Positions 1 to 7,673 of a stretch of 8,117 nucleotides of DNA are shown here, piece by piece. Every line of letters starts with the position of its first letter. The stretch's first letter is position 1. This DNA comes from Campylobacteraceae bacterium. Its GTDB lineage: Bacteria > Campylobacterota > Campylobacteria > Campylobacterales > Sulfurovaceae. The stretch covers positions 1 to 8,117 of the forward strand of contig JALUKJ010000319.1 in the NCBI GenBank assembly GCA_027056615.1, read 5' to 3'. The notes under the pieces are model-generated. The model searched no databases. It had not been told where the DNA came from and saw only the letters and a program-made list of their open reading frames with translations. Position numbers and translations under genes: made by a program.

Positions 1-52
1 TATTTGTTATTCAAAAATTTTTAAAAAACTGATATTTATCATTTTACAAGCT

Positions 53-81
53 TTGTAACTTAAGTAACTTTGTATTATATT
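53..81 (+). promoter_or_regulatory. Candidate sigma-70 promoter for the kinase-like gene
   Basis: TTGTAA (53-58, 4 of 6 to the -35 consensus) and TATATT (76-81, 5 of 6 to the -10 consensus) are separated by 17 bases. This would give a leader of roughly 50 bases before the ATG at 141. The whole stretch 1-140 is extremely A/T rich, so a match this good can arise by chance. Nothing else recognisable is seen in 1-140. Confidence 0.3.
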
Positions 82-140
82 AAAAGACTTATTTATCTTT
101 TATTAATATTAATTTAAACTAATTTTCTGTATAAAAACAA

Positions 141-902
141 ATGAACTTTTTAAAAGCACTATTAAAATTAAATAACTATATAAAATGGAATCAATCATCT
201 AAATATCTACTATTTGAAAATCAAATGATACTCTCATACGCACTACTTAAAGAGCAAGGACACTGTAATTTAAACTATCTTCTTAAAACATCTAAGCAGA
301 AGTACTTAATCCGAAAATTCAAATACAATAATAAGAGAGAGACAGAATTTAAGATTCAAAATATGGCATACAGAAAGGGACTTTCCCCTAAAGCCCTTAT
401 TTTGGATAGACCAAATAACTTAATGATTTGTGAGTTTATAGAGGGAGTTCATCGTCATAAGTTAAAACAACAGGAGCTTAAGCAACTAGCACTAAGATTA
501 AAAAAATTACACTCAATAAAAATTCAACAGCAACCAAATACCCTAAAGAGAAATTTTAAATTTAAACACAAAAAGGTATATAAAGCTTTTAAAATTATTG
601 ACTCTTTTAAACCTGAATATGTACTTGGTCATAATGATTTACACCCTAAAAATATTATATTTGAAAAAAAGATAAAGTTTATAGATTGGGAGTATGCAGG
701 AAAGAGCGATAGATATTTTGATTTAGTCGCAATTATTATTGAATTTAAACTCAATAAAAAAGATGAAGTAACTTTTTTACGCACCTATTTTACAAAAAAA
801 AGTATTAATTATAAGAAATTAAAAGCTTTTAAAATAGTCTATAAAGCACTGTGGAGAGAGTGGTTTGGTAAATTTGAGCGTGGGCAAATAAGTACTATTT
901 AA
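141..902 (+). CDS. APH/choline-kinase-fold phosphotransferase, possibly a thiamine kinase
   Basis: This 253-residue protein belongs to the aminoglycoside phosphotransferase / choline kinase / LicA / ThiK superfamily, cytoplasmic ATP-dependent small-molecule kinases. The catalytic loop GHNDLHPKNII is at residues 163-173 (Asp166 as base, Asn171 as metal ligand). The metal-binding segment IDWEYAG follows at 181-187 (Asp182), then RYFDLVAI with Asp194, as in choline kinases. The N-lobe strand QKYLIRKF (about 53-60) and the helix LKQLALRLKKLHSI (113-126) also fit the family. The substrate cannot be read from the sequence. Because the TPP riboswitch and thiC follow directly, thiamine is one reasonable guess; choline, ethanolamine or a sugar are equally possible by fold. 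The gene lies upstream of the riboswitch and so is not under its control. The start at 141 has no clear Shine-Dalgarno; Met29 (225) is an alternative but also lacks one. The gene is visibly more A/T rich than thiC. Confidence 0.75.
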   Translation: MNFLKALLKLNNYIKWNQSSKYLLFENQMILSYALLKEQGHCNLNYLLKTSKQKYLIRKFKYNNKRETEFKIQNMAYRKGLSPKALILDRPNNLMICEFIEGVHRHKLKQQELKQLALRLKKLHSIKIQQQPNTLKRNFKFKHKKVYKAFKIIDSFKPEYVLGHNDLHPKNIIFEKKIKFIDWEYAGKSDRYFDLVAIIIEFKLNKKDEVTFLRTYFTKKSINYKKLKAFKIVYKALWREWFGKFERGQISTI

Positions 903-952
903 AATTATAAATAAGATAATTTTTCTCTTAAATATCATATTTTTAAGTAATA

Positions 953-958
953 TATAAT
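953..958 (+). promoter_or_regulatory. Candidate -10 box of the thi operon promoter
   Basis: A perfect TATAAT lies 27 bases before the TPP aptamer, so transcription would start around 965 and include the whole riboswitch. No good -35 hexamer is seen 16-18 bases upstream, which is common in Campylobacterota, whose sigma-70 promoters often rely on the -10 box. A second, weaker box (TATAAA, 970-975) would place the start at the very edge of the aptamer. The kinase gene ends at 902, so the thi genes probably have their own promoter here. Confidence 0.4.
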
Positions 959-984
959 TTTTTATCATGTATAAATTGAATTCA

Positions 985-1062
985 TCTCTCGGGGTGCTGA
1001 TGTCAATTGGTGGCAAAAGCTGAGAATAACCCGTGGAACTTGAACTGGATAACCCCAGCGTA

Positions 1063-1071
<9 letters not shown>
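985..1071 (+). promoter_or_regulatory. TPP riboswitch aptamer (THI element)
   Basis: All conserved blocks of the thiamine-pyrophosphate aptamer are present in order: CGGGGTGC (990-997), CTGAGA (1020-1025), ACCCGT (1029-1034), GAACTTGAACTGGATAA (1036-1052) and CCAGCGTAAGGAAG (1055-1068). The helices can be drawn. P1 pairs TCTCT (985-989) with AGAGA (1067-1071). P2 pairs GGGT (992-995) with ACCC (1029-1032). P3 has GCT (996-998) with AGC (1018-1020) and an inner TGTC/GGCA stem. P5, on the pyrophosphate-sensing side, pairs CTGG (1045-1048) with CCAG (1055-1058). It lies 75 bases before thiC and should lower expression of thiC, and perhaps of the genes behind it, when TPP is plentiful. Confidence 0.97.
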
Positions 1072-3025
<1,954 letters not shown>

Positions 3026-3027
<2 letters not shown>

Positions 3028-3199
3028 CGTTCCCAACGTCCTCGTCAATGCCAATGAATTAAGGAATAAATATTCAAAAACTGTAGGTTCGATTTCATCG
3101 AACGGATTGTTTTATGGGCTTCAATTTTTTGTTCGATAAAATCGAACCTACAGGATTTGAGCTTAATTCAATGGCATTGACCGAGATGGTGGGAACGAG
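3026..3199. repeat. Nested palindromic repeat element, copy 1 (174 bp, single core)
   Basis: The outer ends CTCGTTCCCA (3026-3035) and TGGGAACGAG (3190-3199) are exact inverted repeats. Inside them CAATGCCAATGAATTAAG (3046-3063) pairs with the arm ending GGCATTG at 17 of 18 positions. Inside that, a 23-base arm starting CTGTAGGTTCGAT (3081-3103) pairs with 3131-3153 at 22 of 23 positions. Each inner arm is itself a small palindrome: GTTCGAT-TTC-ATCGAAC and GTTCGAT-AAA-ATCGAAC. The element contains no plausible coding sequence, so it is non-autonomous (MITE- or REP-like). From 3046 on it matches the third core of the downstream array at 152 of 154 bases. It fills nearly the whole thiC-thiO gap and would be transcribed as a large stem-loop within the operon. 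The left flank between the outer arm and the core (3036-3045) is diverged relative to the other copies. Confidence 0.9.
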
Positions 3200-3227
3200 T
3201 AAAAAACAGGAATAAAAAAGGGAAAAA

Positions 3228-4322
3228 ATGAATATAGCAATCGTAGGAGCAGGATTAGTAGGACGTGTCTTAGCCCTAAACCTCCTAAAAGAGGGACACA
3301 CCCTAACCCTATTTGACAAAGAGAGCAAAGAGGGAGTCACAGCAGCAGGATTTACAGCAGCAGGAATGTTAGCTCCTTTTGCAGAACTTGAAACAGCAGA
3401 ATCAGAGATTTTTGAGTATGGAAAACGCTCCATTGAGTTATGGAACAATTTAATGAAAGAGGTTGGTGTTTATGATGGTTTTAAACAGTTAGGAACCATC
3501 ATTACTGCCCATCCACAAGATGTTAGTGAACTTGACCATTTTATTGGAACACTAAAAAGCAAAGTAGAAGAGGCAAAAGATATAGAGCAGATAGATAGCC
3601 AAGCCTTAGCCAAGCTAGAACCTGACCTTGCCCAACATCAACACTCATTTTACCTAAAAGATGAGGGGCATGTAGACTCTCAACGCTTTATGGCATTTTC
3701 TACTAACTACTTTGATACACAGCCTAATTTAACATGGAGAGAGTTTACCGAAGTAGAGAAGTTAGAGCCTAAAACTATCTATATTGATGGTAAAACAGAG
3801 AGCTTTGATTGGGTATTTGATTCTCGTGGTTTGGGTGCAAAAGAGCATTTTAAAGATTTAAGAGGTGTTCGAGGTGAAGTAATTTGGGTTGAGTCTAAAG
3901 AGATAGATATTAAACGCCCTACTCGACTACTTCACCCACGTTATAAAATCTATATTGTACCTCGTGGTAATGGGTGTGAGGGGATAGATTTGGAGTATTG
4001 TAAAGATTGTAAAATTGCCCAGACTGCAAACTCTAAACGTTATATTATAGGTGCAAGTGAGATTGAGAGTGAAGATATGTCACCTATTTCGGTACGTTCA
4101 AGCCTAGAGTTACTATCTGCACTATTTACAGTTCACCCAACCTTTGGAGAGGCTCGTGTAGTTAATACTGAAACAAATTGTCGCCCTGCTTTTAAAGATA
4201 ATCTTCCTAGAATAGAGAATGAAGAGGGATTGACACGTATTAATGGACTTTATAGACATGGGTATCTGTTAGCTCCTGCTGTGGTTGAAAGAGCTTTAAA
4301 TGATGGGATTTATAATCAATGA
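3228..4322 (+). CDS. thiO: Glycine oxidase ThiO (FAD-dependent)
   Basis: ThiO oxidises glycine to dehydroglycine (iminoacetate) with O2, releasing H2O2 and supplying the C2-N unit that ThiG builds into the thiazole. It replaces the oxygen-sensitive ThiH. The N-terminus has the FAD-binding Rossmann motif GAGLVG (7-12) followed by LTLFDKE. The family motif AAGMLAPFAE is at 44-53, YIIGASEIES begins at 272, and the C-terminal NCRPAFKDNLPRI (317-329) and YRHGYLLAPA (342-351) carry the arginines and the FAD-contacting segment typical of the DAO superfamily. Its 364 residues are near the usual length. Unusual is a segment at about 247-271 with Cys250, Cys258 and Cys261, lying between the usually close VPR and YIIGA strands. 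An AGGGA (3219-3223) precedes the ATG. The gene sits between two copies of the palindromic repeat. Confidence 0.92.
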   Translation: MNIAIVGAGLVGRVLALNLLKEGHTLTLFDKESKEGVTAAGFTAAGMLAPFAELETAESEIFEYGKRSIELWNNLMKEVGVYDGFKQLGTIITAHPQDVSELDHFIGTLKSKVEEAKDIEQIDSQALAKLEPDLAQHQHSFYLKDEGHVDSQRFMAFSTNYFDTQPNLTWREFTEVEKLEPKTIYIDGKTESFDWVFDSRGLGAKEHFKDLRGVRGEVIWVESKEIDIKRPTRLLHPRYKIYIVPRGNGCEGIDLEYCKDCKIAQTANSKRYIIGASEIESEDMSPISVRSSLELLSALFTVHPTFGEARVVNTETNCRPAFKDNLPRIENEEGLTRINGLYRHGYLLAPAVVERALNDGIYNQ

Positions 4323-4337
4323 TTTATGGTGTTTACT

Positions 4338-4655
4338 CTCGTTCCCACCGAGACGGCAATGCCAATAAATTAAGGAATAAATATTCAAAAACTGTAGGTT
4401 CGATTTCATCGAACAGATTATTTTATGGGCTTCAATTTTTTATTCGATAAAATCGAACCTACAGGATTTGGGCTTAAATTCAATGGTATTGACCGAGACG
4501 GCAATGCCAATGAATTAAGGAATAAATATTCAAAAACTGTAGGTTCGATTTCATCGAACGGATTGTTTTATGGGCTTCAATTTTTTGTTCGATAAAATCG
4601 AACCTACAGGATTTGGGCTTAATTCAATGGCATTGACCGAGACGGTGGGAACGAG
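4338..4655. repeat. Tandem double copy of the nested palindromic repeat (318 bp)
   Basis: This fills most of the 358-bp thiO-thiS gap, in which no gene is seen. The order is CTCGTTCCCA (4338-4347), CCGAGACGG (4348-4356), core A (4357-4492, 136 bp), CCGAGACGG (4493-4501), core B (4502-4636, 135 bp), CCGAGACGG (4637-4645) and TGGGAACGAG (4646-4655). Each core has ends CAATGCC/GGCATTG (GGTATTG in core A) and an inner hairpin with 23-base arms (4392-4414 with 4442-4464; 4537-4559 with 4587-4609). With the cores removed, the flanks join into a 29-bp hairpin with perfect 13-bp arms and an AGA loop. Core A differs from core B by five substitutions and one extra A; core B matches the upstream copy at 3046-3199 almost exactly. 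The DNA encodes no transposase. In the transcript it would fold into strong stem-loops between thiO and thiS. Confidence 0.93.
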
Positions 4656-4680
4656 CAATTGCTAATAGGAGGAGACAAAC

Positions 4681-4884
4681 ATGATAAAAGTTTCAATAAA
4701 CGGTGAAATAAAAGAGCTAGAAGAGAATCTAAATGTAAAACAACTAATAGAAGCTCTAAACTACAAAACAAAAGGCTTTGCAATAGCCATAAACACAACA
4801 TTTGTACCTATTGCAAAATATGAAAATACCATTATAAACGATGGTGATACCATAGATATATTAGCACCAGTTCAAGGAGGATAA
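4681..4884 (+). CDS. thiS: Sulfur carrier protein ThiS
   Basis: ThiS is a ubiquitin-fold carrier. Its C-terminal glycine is adenylated (by ThiF or a MoeB-like enzyme, not found here) and converted to a thiocarboxylate that donates sulfur to ThiG. The 67-residue length and C-terminal DILAPVQGG, ending exactly in Gly66-Gly67, are diagnostic, as is the N-terminal beta strand of the form IKVSINGE. A strong AGGAGGAG (4667-4674) lies 6 bases before the ATG. The gene comes 25 bases after the end of the repeat array and overlaps functionally with thiG: its final GGA GGA codons form the thiG Shine-Dalgarno. Only one base separates its TAA from the thiG ATG, so the two are expected to be translationally coupled. 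Confidence 0.96.
   Translation: MIKVSINGEIKELEENLNVKQLIEALNYKTKGFAIAINTTFVPIAKYENTIINDGDTIDILAPVQGG
4874..4881 (+). promoter_or_regulatory. thiG ribosome binding site made of the ThiS Gly-Gly codons
   Basis: AAGGAGGA is a near-perfect Shine-Dalgarno. Bases 4876-4881 are the two glycine codons at the ThiS C-terminus; the TAA stop and one G follow, and then the thiG ATG at 4886. The spacing from GGAGG to ATG is 5 bases. Confidence 0.85.
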
Positions 4885-4885
4885 G

Positions 4886-5680
4886 ATGAACAACGAAACA
4901 TGGGAAATAGGTGGAAAAAAATTAAAGAGTAGAATGCTTATAGGTTCAGCACTCTATCCAAACCCTGCCAATATGGAAGAGGCAATCAAAGAGAGTGAAG
5001 CACAGATTGTAACTGTAGCTCTTCGCCGTCAATCAGCAGGAGAAGGTGGAGGTAATAACTTTTGGGACATTATTAAAGAGCTTAATATTAACGTTCTTCC
5101 AAATACAGCAGGGTGTCACTCAGCAAAAGAGGCAATTACCACAGCACAAATGGCAAGAGAGGTCTTTGGAACAAATTGGATAAAACTAGAAGTCATAGGT
5201 GACCAATATAATTTACAACCTGACCCTTTTGAAACACTTAAAGCTTCTGAAATACTTATAAAAGAGGGATTTGAGGTTTTTCCATACACTACCGATGACT
5301 TAGTAGTAGCAAAACGTTTAGCCAATGTAGGATGTAAGATTTTAATGCCGTGGGGTTCACCAATTGGTTCAGGTCAAGGACTTATGAATCCAAGCAATCT
5401 AAAAGCAATCCGTAAACAGTTTCCAGAACTAAAACTAATAGTAGATGCAGGAATAGGAAAACCAAGCGATGCAGTAGAAGCAATGCAATTAGGTTATGAT
5501 GGAATCTTGCTAAACTCTGCTATTGCCCTAGCTCAAGACCCTGTAAAGATGGCAAAAGCATTTAAATATGCTACTATTGCAGGACGTTTAGGCTATGAAG
5601 CTGGAACAATGCAAAAACGAGAGTTTGCTAGTCCATCTACTCCTACGGTTGGGACTCCTTTTTGGCATCAATTTTCTTAA
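4886..5680 (+). CDS. thiG: Thiazole synthase ThiG
   Basis: ThiG condenses 1-deoxy-D-xylulose 5-phosphate, dehydroglycine (from ThiO) and sulfur from ThiS thiocarboxylate into the thiazole phosphate half of thiamine. It is a cytoplasmic TIM-barrel protein. The 264 residues match the family. Visible motifs are ALRRQS (45-50), the Schiff-base lysine in WIKLEVIGD (Lys100, with Glu102), [13 protein letters not shown] (154-166), [12 protein letters not shown] (185-196, Asp187), [10 protein letters not shown] (205-214) and the C-terminal segment AGRLGYEAG...[11 protein letters not shown]. All are typical, with no missing active-site residues. Translation is probably coupled to thiS. It is the last gene of the cluster, 26 bases from the convergent mqnD stop; an 8-bp hairpin lies in that gap. 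Confidence 0.97.
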   Translation: MNNETWEIGGKKLKSRMLIGSALYPNPANMEEAIKESEAQIVTVALRRQSAGEGGGNNFWDIIKELNINVLPNTAGCHSAKEAITTAQMAREVFGTNWIKLEVIGDQYNLQPDPFETLKASEILIKEGFEVFPYTTDDLVVAKRLANVGCKILMPWGSPIGSGQGLMNPSNLKAIRKQFPELKLIVDAGIGKPSDAVEAMQLGYDGILLNSAIALAQDPVKMAKAFKYATIAGRLGYEAGTMQKREFASPSTPTVGTPFWHQFS

Positions 5681-5686
5681 GATGGT

Positions 5687-5707
5687 GGTGTTGTTAATCA
5701 CAACACC
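5687..5707. terminator. Hairpin between convergent thiG and mqnD
   Basis: GGTGTTGT (5687-5694) pairs perfectly with ACAACACC (5700-5707) around a 5-base loop, between the ends of two convergent genes. Its last base is the first of the mqnD stop triplet (5707-5709 on the + strand). Position and symmetry suggest a bidirectional terminator. Neither side carries a clear U-run (TAACTAT on the + side), so efficiency is uncertain. Confidence 0.5.
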
Positions 5708-6570
5708 TAACTATAACGTAAAGCCTCATACTCCTTAGGAATCAAATAATCCTCACTCTTAATAGGTTCAGAAAAAAACCCCTTTTCAAATCCAAGTTCA
5801 TAGAGTTTATCTAACGCTTTTAGTTGTAACTCACTAAGCTCTACAGATTCATCAGAGGCATACATATCAAGATATTTTGTTAACATCTTATCTGATATTC
5901 GTACTAACTTCTCCTCTTCAAGCTTTTTACATAGCTCCTCTTTTTTCTCATTGGCAACTTTAACCCCATCTATAAGTATATTTTCAATATCAATGGCACG
6001 ATTTAGAGGTAAAGAACGACGAATTGCCATACCACCTAAAGGAAGAGGAAGACCCTCTCCTGCTAGTTCTACCCAAATATCCCATATCTCTTTTTCAACT
6101 TCTAAAGAGTCATCAAAATCTAAAATAGACTCATGAATAAGCACTCCTGCATCTACCTTACCACTCACTACTGCCTCTTCAATCTCTAAAAAGTCCATAT
6201 ATATAGGTCGTGCTTGTGGGTAGTAGAGTCTAAAGAGCATTGCATTTGTGGTATATTTTCCTGAAAGGGCTACTTTGAAGTTTCTTTTGAGCTTTTTATC
6301 TTTTCGTTTTATCAATTTTGGGCCATAACCATTACCAAAGCTAACAGCAGTTCGTAAAAGTGCATAATCATCTTTAATTAATGGATACATTCCAAAACTA
6401 ATGGCACTTACATCATAAGTCCCTTTTAGGGCTTCTACATTAAGTGTTTCAATATCTAAACCAATATTGCTAAACTCATAATCTTTAGTATCAACCCAAC
6501 CAAACTTAATGGCAAAGTACATAAAAATATCATCAGCATCTGGGGAGTGGGCTAGTTCTATATGTTTCAT
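5707..6570 (-). CDS. mqnD: 1,4-dihydroxy-6-naphthoate synthase MqnD (futalosine menaquinone pathway)
   Basis: MqnD cleaves cyclic dehypoxanthine futalosine to 1,4-dihydroxy-6-naphthoate in the alternative menaquinone route used by Campylobacterota. The 287-residue protein has the two-lobed, periplasmic-binding-like fold of the MqnA/MqnD family. Recognisable features are the N-terminal AHSPDADDIFMYFAI (7-21), where many homologs have SPCPND; the substrate-loop GKYTTNAM (104-111); LIHES with His146, matching the catalytic histidine known in the Thermus enzyme; and GLPLPLGG (173-180), which favours MqnD over MqnA. The start codon is preceded by a weak AGG about 8 bases upstream. The gene is convergent with thiG and divergent from sppA, and looks like a single-gene transcription unit unrelated in pathway to the thi cluster. 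Confidence 0.9.
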   Translation of the reverse strand: MKHIELAHSPDADDIFMYFAIKFGWVDTKDYEFSNIGLDIETLNVEALKGTYDVSAISFGMYPLIKDDYALLRTAVSFGNGYGPKLIKRKDKKLKRNFKVALSGKYTTNAMLFRLYYPQARPIYMDFLEIEEAVVSGKVDAGVLIHESILDFDDSLEVEKEIWDIWVELAGEGLPLPLGGMAIRRSLPLNRAIDIENILIDGVKVANEKKEELCKKLEEEKLVRISDKMLTKYLDMYASDESVELSELQLKALDKLYELGFEKGFFSEPIKSEDYLIPKEYEALRYS

Positions 6571-6620
6571 TTAAAAACCTATTCTATTTATTTTTATGTA
6601 TTTTATCCAATTTTTAATAT

Positions 6621-6692
6621 ACCTGAGTTAGTAGGTGTTTTGTAAAGTTACTCTTATTATGGTTAGTGTACTATACTTTTAACCTGAGTTAG
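6621..6692. promoter_or_regulatory. mqnD-sppA divergent intergenic region with 11-bp direct repeats and a candidate sppA promoter
   Basis: ACCTGAGTTAG occurs exactly at 6621-6631 and 6682-6692, start to start 61 bp. Between them is TATACT (6672-6677, 5 of 6 to the -10 consensus) on the + strand, with only a weak TTACTC (6648-6653) upstream as -35. Transcription of sppA would then start near 6684, inside the second repeat. Two identical sites, one upstream of and one at the likely start, are compatible with operators for an unknown regulator. The spacing is close to six helical turns. The function is inferred only. Confidence 0.35.
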
Positions 6693-6719
6693 ACGGAATA
6701 GCATATCCAAGGAGTAAAC

Positions 6720-7667
6720 ATGCAAGAGAACATAGAGTATGAACGAAAATTCTTTCAACAAAAAGAGCAGATTCATCAAACAGAACTTAAAGCTTTAAGA
6801 CGACAAATTTTTGTTAGTAACTTAAAGGCTTGGATTGTTGGGATTATTTTATTAGTTGAGATTATCCTTATTGTAAGTTTTTTTAAAGAATCAGGCGTAT
6901 TAGATGAGGATAATTTAGGAGACAATCAAATAGCCATTATTCGTTATAATAAAGAGGTAACCGAAGAGTTTACCACTACAGTTATGGAAAAAATGGATGA
7001 GATTCGTGATGATGATAGCTTTAAATCAGTACTCTTTATTATGGGTTCTCCAGGAGGTTCACCAACAGCTAGTGAGGAGCTTTCAGAGTATCTAAAGGAT
7101 TTTCAAAAAGACAAAAACATTACTATGTATGTAGATTCAATCGCTGCTAGTGGTGGTTACTATATTGCTTCTGCTATTAAACCTTTGATTGCCAATAAAA
7201 ATGCTATTGTTGGTTCTATTGGAGTAATTATGCCTCATTACAATTTGGGTGAATTAGCAAAAAAAGTAGGTGTAGAAGAGGACTTTATGGCAGCTGGAGA
7301 GTTTAAAAAACCTATCTCTTTCTTTGCAAAGATTGATAATAAAAACAAAAGATATATGACAGAACATCTACTTAAACCAACTTATGAGAATTTTGTAGCA
7401 TCTGTAGCTAAAAATCGAGGTTTGACTAAAGAGCAGGTTTTAAAAGTAGCTGATGGAAAGATATATGTTGCTAATGTTCCTGAGATAAAAGGAGTTTTAG
7501 TTGATAAAATCTCTTCACTCTATAAAGTGAAAAAGATGATACGACAAAATTATGGTAATAAGGTAAATTTTATTAATATAGATTTAGATAAAGAGTCATC
7601 ATTTTTACCTAAAGTAAAAGTAGATGTTGATTTGAAGACTGCTCTTTCTAACTTTAAAATGGAGTAA
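6720..7667 (+). CDS. sppA: Signal peptide peptidase SppA, short S49-family form
   Basis: SppA is a membrane-anchored serine protease of family S49 that degrades leftover signal peptides, using a Ser-Lys dyad. The 315-residue length fits the short, single-domain type (as in Bacillus), not the tandem-domain E. coli type. A cytoplasmic, charged and probably helical N-terminus (1-35) is followed by one transmembrane segment (about 38-55), and then the protease domain outside the membrane. GSPGGSP (109-115) is the oxyanion-hole region. The nucleophile is Ser144 in AASGGYYIAS, and Lys196 in AGEFKKP, 52 residues later, is the likely general base, the same spacing as in the Bacillus enzyme. VGSIGVIM (164-171) is also conserved. 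AAGGAG (6709-6714) lies 5 bases before the ATG. Its stop is 6 bases from that of the convergent downstream gene. Confidence 0.93.
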   Translation: MQENIEYERKFFQQKEQIHQTELKALRRQIFVSNLKAWIVGIILLVEIILIVSFFKESGVLDEDNLGDNQIAIIRYNKEVTEEFTTTVMEKMDEIRDDDSFKSVLFIMGSPGGSPTASEELSEYLKDFQKDKNITMYVDSIAASGGYYIASAIKPLIANKNAIVGSIGVIMPHYNLGELAKKVGVEEDFMAAGEFKKPISFFAKIDNKNKRYMTEHLLKPTYENFVASVAKNRGLTKEQVLKVADGKIYVANVPEIKGVLVDKISSLYKVKKMIRQNYGNKVNFINIDLDKESSFLPKVKVDVDLKTALSNFKME

Positions 7668-7673
7668 AAAATA

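Noticed and set aside
903..952. Terminator after the kinase gene
   Set aside because: CTTAAA (927-932) and TTTAAG (942-947) can pair, but the stem is pure A/T apart from one G-C pair and not convincing against the A/T-rich background.
3095..3448. 117-codon frame on the - strand across the repeat and the thiO start
   Set aside because: Antisense to the well supported ThiO FAD-binding region and extending into repeat DNA, with no family features.
4338..4655. CRISPR array
   Set aside because: The recurring 9-mer with about 135 bp between copies superficially resembles repeat-spacer order, but the intervening sequences are nearly identical to each other, are palindromic, and no cas gene is present.
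4338..4655. Integron attC sites or a gene-cassette array
   Set aside because: Imperfect palindromes in tandem recall attC, but no RYYYAAC/GTTRRRY core sites, cassettes or integrase are seen.
4619..4801. 60-codon leucine-rich frame on the - strand
   Set aside because: It overlaps thiS antisense and the repeat end; its leucine richness comes from reading A/T- and GAG-rich DNA in reverse.
7668..7673. Terminator between sppA and the edge gene
   Set aside because: Only six A/T bases lie between the stops and no hairpin is visible nearby.
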